In this document: one piece after another, positions 25,394 to 33,950 of the stretch
Numbering within the stretch: position 1 is the stretch's first letter
How the letters are laid out: the number at the start of each line of letters is the position of its first letter
NCBI GenBank assembly: GCA_028293625.1
Contig: JAQGOL010000033.1
Coordinates: forward strand, 62,001 to 126,000
From: Chthoniobacteraceae bacterium
Lineage (GTDB): Bacteria; Verrucomicrobiota; Verrucomicrobiia; Chthoniobacterales; Chthoniobacteraceae
Direction of reading: 5' to 3'
DNA length: 64,000 nucleotides
Notes under the pieces: model-generated
Seen by the model: only the letters and a program-made list of their open reading frames with translations
Databases searched by the model: none
Told to the model about the DNA's origin: nothing
Made by a program: the position numbers and the translations under genes

Positions 25394-27726
25394 GCATTGC
25401 AACCGCCGCCCCTGAGTTGGGCGTTAAGACCCGGATCGAATATGACGACGCGCCTGTCAGGCAATTCATGATCGCCTCGATCGGATGGGGCATCATCGGG
25501 ATGCTGGTCGGCGTGTTGATTGCCACACAGATGGGGGTCTGGCAGGCCAACTTTAAGACCTCATGGCTGACCTTTGGACGCCTGCGTCCTTTGCATACCA
25601 ATGCCGTCATTTTCGCCTTCGTTGGCAACATGATGTTTGCCGGCATCTATTACTCCACGCAACGCCTGGTCAAGGCGCGAACCGCCTCGAGGCTCCTTTC
25701 TCAAATCCATTTTTGGGGCTGGCAGGCAATCATCGTCGCGGCGGTGATCACCCTGCCGCTTGGATTGACCCGAGGCAAAGAATACGCGGAACTGATCTGG
25801 CCCATCGATATTGCTGTCGCGCTGATCTGGGTGATTTTTGCGGTCAACTTCTTTTGGACATTGGCCAGGCGCAATGAGCCGAGCCTTTACGTGGCGATCT
25901 GGTTCTATATCGCCACGATCATCACGGTTGCGATGCTCTACATCATCAACCATCTCTCCATTCCAACGAGCTGGACCCACAGTTATCCGATCTTTGGCGG
26001 AGTCCAGGATGCGCTGGTCCAGTGGTGGTATGGGCACAACGCCGTCGCCTTCTTTCTTACCACGCCGATCCTCGGCATCATGTATTATTTCCTGCCGAAA
26101 GCGGCGGAACGGCCCGTATACAGCTACAGGCTTTCCATTGTCCATTTCTGGTCGCTGGTATTCATCTATATCTGGGCGGGGCCGCATCACCTGCTTAATA
26201 CCTCGCTTCCCGGCTGGCTTCAGTCGCTCGGCATGGTCTTCTCACTTATGCTATGGGCGCCGAGCTGGGGCGGCATGCTCAATGGCCTGCTGACTCTGCG
26301 CGGTGCCTGGGACAAGTTGCGCACTGATCCCGTTCTTAAATTCTTCGCCGCCGGAATCACCTTTTACGGAATGGCGACGCTTGAAGGACCGCTCCTTTCA
26401 ATCAAATCCGTCAACGCCTTTTCCCATTACACCGATTGGGGAATCGCCCATGTCCATGGGGCGGCGCTCGGCTGGAACGGCTTCATGGCAGCGGGCATGT
26501 TTTACTGGCTCGCGCCGCGGCTTTGGGGCCGCCGGTTGCATTCAGTAGCAGCCGCCAACATGCATTTCTGGCTCGGGACAGTCGGTATCCTGATCTACAC
26601 GGCGGCGATGTATGTCTCGGGCATTACCCAGGGCATTATGTTAGGCGCCACAAAGGAAGCCGGCACGGTGCTCTCTTATCCGAACTTCCTGGATGCGGTT
26701 ACTTCAACGCGAATACTGATGCATTTGAGGGCGCTGGGCGGACTCATGTATCTTGCCGGATTTATTATTCTTGCCTGGAATATCTGGAGGACCGCGAGAG
26801 GCGCACAGGCGGTGAACGGAAGCATCGAAGTCTATGTGCCGGAAAAGCCGGCGACGATGGGATTGGGCGGCGGCTTCTTCAATGCGCCGGTTATCTACAC
26901 CACATTGCTGTTGGTGTTTCTCTCCGGCTGGGCTGCGCTCCCCACGCTGCCGAGCGGGCTCTCAATCGTGGGATTGGTTGCCACGGCCATGGCGATGTCG
27001 ATGCACAAGGAGTTCACCAAGACAAGCTGGAGCGCCTGGTATGAACGGCTTCTTGAAAATGCGCTGCCATTTACGGCGCTTACCACCGTGGCCGTTTTCA
27101 TTGGTGGCTTGGTCCAGATTATCCCCACGGTCATGATCAGCACTGCCAATAATGTCGAGGGGATGCGCCAGATTCCTTACACGCCGCTCGAACTGGCCGG
27201 CCGCGACATCTATATCAGGGAAGGCTGTTATAACTGCCACTCGCAGCAGATCCGCACCCTGGTGGGTGATGTGCTCCGTTACGGCGATTATTCAAAACTG
27301 GGCGAGTCCATTTACGATCATCCTTTTCAGTGGGGCTCAAAGCGCACGGGTCCTGATCTCGCCCGGGAAGGCGGCAAGTATCCCAACTCCTGGCACTTCT
27401 TTCATATGCGTGATCCGCGGCAGATCAGCCCAGGATCGACCATGCCGGATTATCCCTGGCTTTTCCGCGACAAGACCGAGATCGCCGCGCTTCCTAACAA
27501 ACTCGCCGTCCAACGCAGAATCGGCGTGCCTTATAAAATGATGACCGACGCGGAGATCCAGGAAGCTTGCGCCACGCAGGCCGGACTGATCGCGGATGAC
27601 CTTAAAAATGCCGGGGCCGAAGTGCCGCCCGAACGCGAGATTATCGCCCTTATCTCCTATCTCCAAAAGCTGGGTAAATCTGAAAAGGTGACACCGATCG
27701 AGAGTATGCAGGCGGCGGCGAAGTAA
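25390..27726 (+). CDS. ccoNO: cbb3-type cytochrome c oxidase, fused subunits I and II
   Basis: Protein of 778 residues. Residues 1-475 are CcoN, the multi-helix heme-copper oxidase subunit. Metal-ligand histidines are visible in RPLHTNAV (low-spin heme), WWYGHNAVAFF and YIWAGPHHLLNT (CuB region) and HVHGAALGWNG (hemes). After linker helices, residues about 590-778 are CcoO, with one covalent heme motif CYNCH at 613-617 and a possible Met ligand in GSTMPDYPW. CcoN and CcoO are separate proteins in proteobacteria; the fusion is known in some other phyla. The complex reduces oxygen to water at the inner membrane, typically with high affinity. It is the core of an eight-gene operon with tight overlaps. 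Confidence 0.96.
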   Translation: MSIATAAPELGVKTRIEYDDAPVRQFMIASIGWGIIGMLVGVLIATQMGVWQANFKTSWLTFGRLRPLHTNAVIFAFVGNMMFAGIYYSTQRLVKARTASRLLSQIHFWGWQAIIVAAVITLPLGLTRGKEYAELIWPIDIAVALIWVIFAVNFFWTLARRNEPSLYVAIWFYIATIITVAMLYIINHLSIPTSWTHSYPIFGGVQDALVQWWYGHNAVAFFLTTPILGIMYYFLPKAAERPVYSYRLSIVHFWSLVFIYIWAGPHHLLNTSLPGWLQSLGMVFSLMLWAPSWGGMLNGLLTLRGAWDKLRTDPVLKFFAAGITFYGMATLEGPLLSIKSVNAFSHYTDWGIAHVHGAALGWNGFMAAGMFYWLAPRLWGRRLHSVAAANMHFWLGTVGILIYTAAMYVSGITQGIMLGATKEAGTVLSYPNFLDAVTSTRILMHLRALGGLMYLAGFIILAWNIWRTARGAQAVNGSIEVYVPEKPATMGLGGGFFNAPVIYTTLLLVFLSGWAALPTLPSGLSIVGLVATAMAMSMHKEFTKTSWSAWYERLLENALPFTALTTVAVFIGGLVQIIPTVMISTANNVEGMRQIPYTPLELAGRDIYIREGCYNCHSQQIRTLVGDVLRYGDYSKLGESIYDHPFQWGSKRTGPDLAREGGKYPNSWHFFHMRDPRQISPGSTMPDYPWLFRDKTEIAALPNKLAVQRRIGVPYKMMTDAEIQEACATQAGLIADDLKNAGAEVPPEREIIALISYLQKLGKSEKVTPIESMQAAAK

Positions 27727-27734
27727 CCTATCTT

Positions 27735-27902
27735 ATGTTCCACCGAATCCTTGTCGAAGAATGGCAGCGTGCGCTCAGCGTGATGAGCATCTGCATTTTT
27801 CTTTCCGTCTTTTTGATCAACCTCATCCGGGTCCGCCGGATGTCACAAGCGAGCATCACGCAGCTTTCCAAGCTCCCATTGGAGGCCGACGACCATGCTT
27901 AA
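27735..27902 (+). CDS. CcoQ-like small membrane subunit
   Basis: A 55-residue protein: short N-terminal segment (MFHRILVEEWQRA), one membrane helix (LSVMSICIFLSVFLINLIRV) and a polar tail. It lies between ccoNO and ccoP, exactly where CcoQ sits in ccoNOQP operons, and CcoQ is also a single-span protein of this size. Sequence likeness is weak, so the name rests on place and topology. Its end overlaps the ccoP start by 8 bases. Confidence 0.6.
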   Translation: MFHRILVEEWQRALSVMSICIFLSVFLINLIRVRRMSQASITQLSKLPLEADDHA

Positions 27903-28518
27903 TCCAACTGAGCCTGTCATCACGCGTCGTGAGCCGGATCCTGTAAAACCAGTATCGGAGGAGGACTCGCTGCGCCCGCATATCTACGACGGTATTCAGG
28001 AATACGACAAGCGGCTGCCGCGCTGGTGGCTTTATACCCTGTATGGCACCATTGTGTTTGCGGGGCTCTATTGGGCTTACTATCAGGCCTATCAATTCGG
28101 CGTCGCACCGGAGCACGCGCTCAAGATGGAGATGGCTGCCAATGCCGACACGGCAGCTCGCAAGTCGGGCAACCTGGATGACGATCTGCTTTGGAAAATG
28201 AGCGTCGATGCCAAGGTTCTCGCCGCGGGCAAGGTGACCTTCGAGACGACGTGCGCCTCGTGCCATAAGCCGGATCTTACAGGCATGATCGGACCCAATC
28301 TTGTCGATCGGGAATGGATTCATGGAGGCTATCCGATGGATGCGATGAAGACGATTACCGAAGGCGTGCTGGCCAAGGGAATGCCGGCATGGGGGCCGCT
28401 TCTTGGAAAGCAAAAGATCAGCGAAGTAGCCGCCTATATTTTCAGCCATCATAAAACCGGTGAACAGATTGTCCCCGTGGCCGGTTGGACGATGCCCGGC
28501 GCGGTGCCTGCCCCATGA
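27895..28518 (+). CDS. ccoP: cbb3 oxidase subunit III (CcoP), single-heme form
   Basis: Protein of 207 residues. The N-terminus has the CcoP features HIYDGIQEYDKRLPRWW followed by one membrane helix (about 44-66). The periplasmic part has a single cytochrome c domain with CASCH at 120-124 and GMPAWG as the probable Met ligand. Usual CcoP proteins have about 300 residues and two hemes; one domain is absent here. It overlaps the CcoQ-like gene by 8 bases, and its TGA overlaps the ccoG ATG. It should pass electrons from soluble or membrane cytochromes to CcoO. Confidence 0.92.
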   Translation: MLNPTEPVITRREPDPVKPVSEEDSLRPHIYDGIQEYDKRLPRWWLYTLYGTIVFAGLYWAYYQAYQFGVAPEHALKMEMAANADTAARKSGNLDDDLLWKMSVDAKVLAAGKVTFETTCASCHKPDLTGMIGPNLVDREWIHGGYPMDAMKTITEGVLAKGMPAWGPLLGKQKISEVAAYIFSHHKTGEQIVPVAGWTMPGAVPAP

Positions 28519-29930
28519 ACGCACAACGCAACAACCAGGACGCGTTGAGATCGCCGCGGGTGCCTGCTCCCACGCTTGAATCTGTCAGTTCGCTCAATCG
28601 AGATGGCTCGCACCGCTTTATTCATACGGCAACCGCGCGCGGCTTCTTCACTCGCTGGCGCCTGGCCTTTGCCATGGCGCTGACAATCGTCTATGTCGCG
28701 TTGCCATGGATCCGCATCAACGGCAATCCGGCTATCTTTCTGGATGTTGCCAACCGGCAGTTTCATTACTTTGGACTGACATTCCTTGGCCAGGATTTGT
28801 GGATGATCTTTTTTTTGATCAGCGGACTTGGTTTCTGCCTTTTTTATGTGACCGCACTGCTTGGCCGTGTCTGGTGTGGCTGGGCGTGTCCGCAGACGGT
28901 GTTCCTCGACTTCGCCCGCCGCATCGAACGCTGGTTTGAAGGAGACGCCGCCGCGCGGCGCCGGCTCGACTCTGAGGCCGCAACGTTTCAAAAGATCGTC
29001 CGTCGCGGTGGCAAGCATCTGGTATTCGCGCTTTTCGCGCTGCTCCTGGCCCACGTTCTTCTATCCTATTTCATTTCGCTGCCAGCTCTTTACTCGATGA
29101 TGCGCCAGTCGCCCGGCTCAAACTGGGGCGCATTCGTTTTTGTTTTTCTGTGTGCCGGCGCGCTCTGGTTTGATCTCGCGTGGTTTCGCGAGCAATTCTG
29201 CATCATTCTTTGTCCTTATGGCCGGTTGCAATCGGCGCTTATAGACGCGGATTCGCTTGTGGTTGGATATGATGCTCAGCGTGGCGAGCCGCGCGCAAAA
29301 AAAGGAACGGCGGGCGCGGGTGACTGTGTGGATTGCCATCGCTGTGTGCAGGTCTGCCCGACCGGTATCGACATCCGGCAAGGCTTGCAGATGGAGTGCA
29401 TCGGTTGCACCGCCTGCATTGATGCCTGCGATACTGTCATGGCGAAGATCTCACGGCCGGCCGGGCTTATCCGTTACGATTCCCAGCGTGGTTTTGCCGG
29501 AAAACCGACGCGCTGGTTGCGGCCCCGCATCCTGCTCTATACCGGACTGATGCTCCTGGGCGCGTGCGCGCTGACGGCTGCAACCTCCACGCTCAAGTCC
29601 GCCACCGTGAGCCTCACGCGCATTACCGGCATACCATATGTGGTGGAGAATGGTGTGGTGCGGAACCAGTTTCTACTTCGACTTCTTAACAAGCGGAACG
29701 CGCCCGTGACGTTTTACCTGGAAATCACCGGGGCACCCGGCAATCTGCATTGGACCGGAACCGAAGGCGGCATCCGTGTCGGTCCGCTAGGCGAGGAAAT
29801 CCGTCCGGTTGTTGTGACCCTCCCGCGAGCCAATATGACGGCCGATTTGCCGCTGAGTTTTCGGATAGTTTCCGACAATGGAACGACGCTGGAAAAAACA
29901 GTGACATTTTTAGGCCCTGTTATTCCATGA
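28515..29930 (+). CDS. ccoG: CcoG/RdxA-type ferredoxin, cbb3 oxidase accessory protein
   Basis: Protein of 471 residues. The ATG at 28515 overlaps the ccoP stop as ATGA and is preferred over a TTG 30 bases upstream. About five membrane helices surround GRVWCGWACPQTVFLDFARR. Two 4Fe-4S motifs start near residue 271: CVDCHRCVQVCP and CIGCTACIDACD. A periplasmic immunoglobulin-like C-terminal domain (about 355-471) completes the CcoG architecture. CcoG is a copper reductase that helps copper delivery to cbb3 oxidase. Its stop overlaps the next small gene as ATGA. Confidence 0.95.
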   Translation: MNAQRNNQDALRSPRVPAPTLESVSSLNRDGSHRFIHTATARGFFTRWRLAFAMALTIVYVALPWIRINGNPAIFLDVANRQFHYFGLTFLGQDLWMIFFLISGLGFCLFYVTALLGRVWCGWACPQTVFLDFARRIERWFEGDAAARRRLDSEAATFQKIVRRGGKHLVFALFALLLAHVLLSYFISLPALYSMMRQSPGSNWGAFVFVFLCAGALWFDLAWFREQFCIILCPYGRLQSALIDADSLVVGYDAQRGEPRAKKGTAGAGDCVDCHRCVQVCPTGIDIRQGLQMECIGCTACIDACDTVMAKISRPAGLIRYDSQRGFAGKPTRWLRPRILLYTGLMLLGACALTAATSTLKSATVSLTRITGIPYVVENGVVRNQFLLRLLNKRNAPVTFYLEITGAPGNLHWTGTEGGIRVGPLGEEIRPVVVTLPRANMTADLPLSFRIVSDNGTTLEKTVTFLGPVIP

Positions 29931-30052
29931 AAGAGCGTCCGTGGATTTGGCTGATCATCGCGAACGTCTTCATCTTCGCGGCCGTTGCCACGCTGGCGGT
30001 TGTGGCAATGCGCCATGCGCCACAGGAAATCCCGGTCAGCCATGGACCTTAG
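29927..30052 (+). CDS. 41-residue single-span membrane peptide in the FixH position
   Basis: The frame encodes a basic N-terminus (MKERPW), one hydrophobic helix (IWLIIANVFIFAAVATLAVV) and a short tail ending PVSHGP. It starts in the ATGA overlap with ccoG and overlaps the next gene by 11 bases, so its reading frame is locked into the operon. FixH/CcoH, normally about 150-170 residues with one N-terminal helix, occurs at this point in other operons. This peptide may be a trimmed CcoH that keeps only the membrane anchor. Sequence alone cannot confirm this. Confidence 0.6.
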   Translation: MKERPWIWLIIANVFIFAAVATLAVVAMRHAPQEIPVSHGP

Positions 30053-30650
30053 CCTCGCCACGCCGATGGCCGCGTTCATCACGGGTCTGGTGACAAGCGT
30101 GCATTGCAGTGCGATGTGCGGGCCGATCGTCTGTGCGTTGCGCGCCAACCCGCTTGAGTATCATGCCTCGCGGTTTGTCTCCTATACAGCGGCTGGGGCG
30201 CTGTGCGGCGCGGCCGGACAAACGGCCGCCGCTTTTCTTCAGGGCAGCGCTGCCCGGATCGTGCCATGGGCATTCGTCATCGTGCTGATCCTGATGGGAT
30301 TCGGTCTTGAGAAACGTTTGCCACAGCCGCGTTTTGTTACTTCACTACTGCTCCGGGTGCGATTTAACCGTTCGCTTGGCTGGCTTACTCCGCTTTTCCC
30401 ATGCGGCCCGCTTTGGTTGATGTTCGGCGCGGCGGTTCTAACCGGTTCCTGGCTGAGTGGCGCGATCCACATGGCTTCCTTTGCCTTGGGCACGATCCCG
30501 CTGCCGCTCTTTATCCAGGCAAATACCGCGCGGCTTCAGCGGAAAGTTTCCCCGCCTGCCCTGCACCGGATACAGCAGGTTCTCGCCTTTGTTTCAGCGG
30601 GACTTCTGGTCTGGCGCAACCTTCTTCCTCTCCATGCAAGCTGTCACTGA
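30042..30650 (+). CDS. UreH-like / SafE-family membrane protein of cbb3 operons
   Basis: Protein of 202 residues with about six membrane helices. The N-terminal signature GLVTSVHCSAMCGPIVCAL is that of the 'urease accessory protein UreH-like transmembrane' (DsbD_2-like) family, and a second conserved stretch reads GWLTPLFPCGPLWLMFGA. Paired cysteines in CSAMC and PCG may bind copper or take part in thiol exchange. Members commonly sit between ccoG/ccoH and ccoI. The ATG at 30042 lies inside the preceding gene's end; the gene overlaps ccoI by 17 bases. A copper-delivery role is inferred from context. Confidence 0.8.
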   Translation: MDLSLATPMAAFITGLVTSVHCSAMCGPIVCALRANPLEYHASRFVSYTAAGALCGAAGQTAAAFLQGSAARIVPWAFVIVLILMGFGLEKRLPQPRFVTSLLLRVRFNRSLGWLTPLFPCGPLWLMFGAAVLTGSWLSGAIHMASFALGTIPLPLFIQANTARLQRKVSPPALHRIQQVLAFVSAGLLVWRNLLPLHASCH

Positions 30651-32943
30651 ACGCGCGCTTTGCATTCATTGCGGCACGCCGTTTAAGCCCTCCATTCATC
30701 GCCCGGATTTTTGCTGCGCCGGATGCCAGTTTGTCCATGACCTGATCGCCAAAAACGGTTTTGGCCAATTTTACGATCTTCGGGAAGAGGCGCAGCCCGT
30801 GAAATCGCTTGTATTCCAAAAGCGCGATTATACCTGGCTCGAAGAAGCGGTGCGCGGCACGGGCGAAGTAACAACACTCACACTCGATGCGCAGGGTCTT
30901 TCGTGCATTGGCTGCGCCTGGTTGATCGAGAAACTCTTCATGCGTCATCCCGGTGCGCTCAGCATTCGTGTTGATTCCTCCTTGGGCCGGCTTGAACTGC
31001 ATTGGAAATCAGGCGTGTTCAAGCCCGTGGTTTTCGCCCGTGAACTTCAATCCTTTGGGTACGCTGTCGGATTGCCAGGCAAGACCGCATCTCCTGCAAG
31101 CCGCACCTTGATTCCACGCATCGGCCTTTGTGCGGCGTTTGCCTTGAACGCGATGCTTTTTACTTTGCCAGGCTATCTTGGCATGGGCGCGGAGTTCCAG
31201 TTCGCGCTTCTGTTTCAACGGCTGACGCTGATCTTCGGGACACTGAGTTTTGTTGTTGGCGGAAGCTATTTCTGCATGCGGTCGTGGCAGAGCCTGCGGC
31301 GGCGCGTGCTGCATATTGATCTGCCTATTTCAATGGGTCTTATCGCGGCTTACTCCGGCTCCCTTTATGCCTGGATCTGTGGCGCGAAGGGGTTTGTCTA
31401 CTTCGATTTTGTCGCGACATTTACCCTCCTGATGCTGGTCGGCCGTTGGCTCCAGCAGAAGATGATCGAGCGCAATCGCAACCAGCTTCTTTCCGCCCAA
31501 TCGGAACCGCCGCCGGTGCGCGATGCCGCCACCGGAGAAAAGCTTCCAGTTGCCGATATCCGCACGGATGCGGTCTATCTGGTTGATCCGGGTTATATCG
31601 TGCCCGTAAGCTCGCGGTTGTGTTCGATGGCGGCAACATTGGGGTTGGAATGGATCAGCGGCGAGAGTGATGCATGCATTGCGCGCCGCGGCCGGATGAT
31701 CCCGGCCGGGGCGGTTAACTGTGGCCAGGCGTCCATCGAATTGCATGCGCTTGAGCCGTGGAACGATTCTTTATTAGCCAAGCTCCTGCGCATTGCTCCG
31801 GGAACCGCTCCGCGCGATCTTCAGCTGGAGCGCTTTATTCGAGGATACATCGTCACGGTGCTTTTCATTGCCGTGACAGGGTTTGCCGGCTGGTGGATAT
31901 GGAACGGTGCGTTGCTGCCTGCCCTCCAGGTTTTTATTTCCGTTCTTGTAGTCTCCTGCCCGTGCGCTTCGGGAGTCGCTTTGCCGCTTGCAAGCGACCT
32001 GGCGGCGTCGCGTCTGCGGAAGCTTGGTGTTTTTATCCGCAACTCGGAGCTATGGGCGCGCCTTGAAAGTGTTCGCACTGTCATCTTTGACAAGACAGGC
32101 ACGCTGACTCTGGAAACCATCTCGCTTCGAAATCCCGAGGTTCTCCACGATCTTCAAGAAGACGAACGCGCGGTGCTTCTCTCTATCGTCCATGAGAGCC
32201 TGCATCCGGTCAGTGGTTGTCTGCGCGAACAATTGCTCGCCGACAGGGTCCCATTGCTTTTTTCCGCCCTTCCAAACGAGGTAATCGGTTTCGGGCTTGA
32301 ATTGCAGCACGCCGGTTCGCTATGGCGGCTTGGCCGGCCCGAATGGACCAACTCGGCGGGTGAAGGTGACTGCATTTTTACACGCGATCGCAAAACCATT
32401 GCCGCCTTCCGTTTCGGCGAGGAGGTGCGCTCGGATGCCATTGAAGAAATTGCCGCGCTTCAGGAAAGCGGTTGCTGTGTTGTGATCCTCAGTGGCGATC
32501 GCCGCGAGAAAGTCGAAGCGATGGCTGATCGCCTGCGCATTCCCCGCAAGCAATGCCACGCGCAAATGTCGCCCCAGGAGAAGGGCGAATGGGTGCAACA
32601 ATTCGACGCCCACGACACCTTATACATCGGCGACGGCGCAAATGACTCGCTCGCTTTCGATGCCGCCTGGTGCAGCGGCACGCCCGCCGTGGATCGCGGG
32701 TTGCTTGAGCAAAAAGCCGATTTTTATTTCCTCGGCCGCGGCCTGGGCGGTGTCCGTGCGTTGCTTCGCGCAGCCGGCAACCGCCGCCGCACCGTGCGCG
32801 CCGTGATTGTATTTGCGATTGCGTATAACGTGGTGGCAGTGACGCTCTGCCTGATGGGAAAGATGAACCCGCTTCTTGCCGCCATTCTGATGCCCGCCAG
32901 CTCGCTGATTTCCCTGGGGATTGTCTTTCTTCGGGCTCGATAA
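30634..32943 (+). CDS. ccoI: CcoI/FixI-type copper-exporting P-type ATPase
   Basis: Protein of 769 residues from the ATG at 30634. A Cys-rich N-terminus (CIHCGTPF, CCAGCQF) of the FixI type is followed by an HMA domain with CIGCAWLIEKLF. Eight membrane helices are expected. The transmembrane copper motif is CPC at 442-444, the phosphorylation site DKTGTLT starts at Asp486, the HP locus reads SLHPVSG and the hinge GDGANDSLAF. The actuator loop reads SGESDAC instead of the usual TGESxPV; the key Gly-Glu is kept. FixI-type pumps load copper into cbb3 oxidase from the periplasm. This is the last gene of the operon. Confidence 0.93.
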   Translation: MQAVTERALCIHCGTPFKPSIHRPDFCCAGCQFVHDLIAKNGFGQFYDLREEAQPVKSLVFQKRDYTWLEEAVRGTGEVTTLTLDAQGLSCIGCAWLIEKLFMRHPGALSIRVDSSLGRLELHWKSGVFKPVVFARELQSFGYAVGLPGKTASPASRTLIPRIGLCAAFALNAMLFTLPGYLGMGAEFQFALLFQRLTLIFGTLSFVVGGSYFCMRSWQSLRRRVLHIDLPISMGLIAAYSGSLYAWICGAKGFVYFDFVATFTLLMLVGRWLQQKMIERNRNQLLSAQSEPPPVRDAATGEKLPVADIRTDAVYLVDPGYIVPVSSRLCSMAATLGLEWISGESDACIARRGRMIPAGAVNCGQASIELHALEPWNDSLLAKLLRIAPGTAPRDLQLERFIRGYIVTVLFIAVTGFAGWWIWNGALLPALQVFISVLVVSCPCASGVALPLASDLAASRLRKLGVFIRNSELWARLESVRTVIFDKTGTLTLETISLRNPEVLHDLQEDERAVLLSIVHESLHPVSGCLREQLLADRVPLLFSALPNEVIGFGLELQHAGSLWRLGRPEWTNSAGEGDCIFTRDRKTIAAFRFGEEVRSDAIEEIAALQESGCCVVILSGDRREKVEAMADRLRIPRKQCHAQMSPQEKGEWVQQFDAHDTLYIGDGANDSLAFDAAWCSGTPAVDRGLLEQKADFYFLGRGLGGVRALLRAAGNRRRTVRAVIVFAIAYNVVAVTLCLMGKMNPLLAAILMPASSLISLGIVFLRAR

Positions 32944-33105
32944 ATCTCCAATCGGGGATGCGCCATGTGTGAAACAAACGCCTGTCGGTAACGTCAGATC
33001 TTCAGCTTACTATTTTCAATTGATTGCGCCGGGCACGTAAGATATTCCGGTCGCGGTGCGCGAAAATGTTGAACTAAACGCGCTAAAAATTGTTTTTATA
33101 TTCAG

Positions 33106-33786
33106 ATGAACCGGTGTTTTAGATTATTCGTTTTTTGCGGAGCCATAGCCTTGGGCGCGTGCAGCAAGCTGGACAGCGCTCCGCCCCAGGCGGCCTCGGA
33201 ACCTGTCATGGAGGCCGATCCCGTGGTTGAGAAGCCGGCGCCCCTTGTTCAAACTGAATCCCTGCCGCCAACGCCGCCCGTTGCCGTGGCAACACCCGCG
33301 CCGAATTATTTTGCGCCGGAGGGCGTTTATTTTCTCCTGGCGGCGACATCGGTGGAGACAGAGGACGGGATTGTTGGCTTCAAGCCGGGTAGTGAAGCTT
33401 TAAAACAAGCCAACGGAAAATATCGCGTTGGTGAACATGAAATTGAGCTGCGCCCCGATCAATTAACAAACGATCTGCGGATCGCGGGCAGTCTGGCGAA
33501 CGCAGATGCCGCCGCGCAGGCTGCCATCCGATCATCGGGGCAGGTGGGTGCGGCTGTGGAACGCGAACGGCAGGCTGCCACTTATAAACTCAGTCAATCG
33601 GCCGCACAGCCGGCCTCGCGGCCGGTGGCGGTAGCGCCCAGAGCGCCTGTTGGCGCCAGTTCTTCCTCGGCATTCAGTGGAACCAGTAGCACTCTTGGCA
33701 AAGGCGCACTTGGGGCAACTCACAGTCAGGTCACGGATAGGAAACGGCTCCACAAGGGGACTGATGGGAATTGGCGATACGATTGA
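33106..33786 (+). CDS. Predicted lipoprotein, function unknown
   Basis: Protein of 226 residues with a lipobox (ALGAC, Cys19) after a hydrophobic stretch. A Pro/Ala/Val-rich linker (residues 22-65) leads to a small folded region (about 66-120, FAPEGVYFLLAATSVETEDG and KYRVGEHEIELRPDQL) resembling a verrucomicrobial small-protein domain I cannot name. An Ala/Ser-rich tail ends in LHKGTDGNWRYD. An AT-rich stretch (33061-33105) precedes the ATG and probably holds the promoter. It stands alone between the cbb3 operon and the giant fusion gene. Confidence 0.75.
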   Translation: MNRCFRLFVFCGAIALGACSKLDSAPPQAASEPVMEADPVVEKPAPLVQTESLPPTPPVAVATPAPNYFAPEGVYFLLAATSVETEDGIVGFKPGSEALKQANGKYRVGEHEIELRPDQLTNDLRIAGSLANADAAAQAAIRSSGQVGAAVERERQAATYKLSQSAAQPASRPVAVAPRAPVGASSSSAFSGTSSTLGKGALGATHSQVTDRKRLHKGTDGNWRYD

Positions 33787-33950
33787 AACAGTGGGCTCTG
33801 TGGTAGGATAGGGTAGCTTGGGTCCCGCGCGCGCGGCCTGAAGGACAAAAGCGCTGGCATGGCAAATCGGCGGCCATTATTCGCGGTTGTTTCCTTTTTA
33901 TATCATCGGGATCGACGGGTGCACATAGAGGCCGCTAGCGTTCGCACAGC

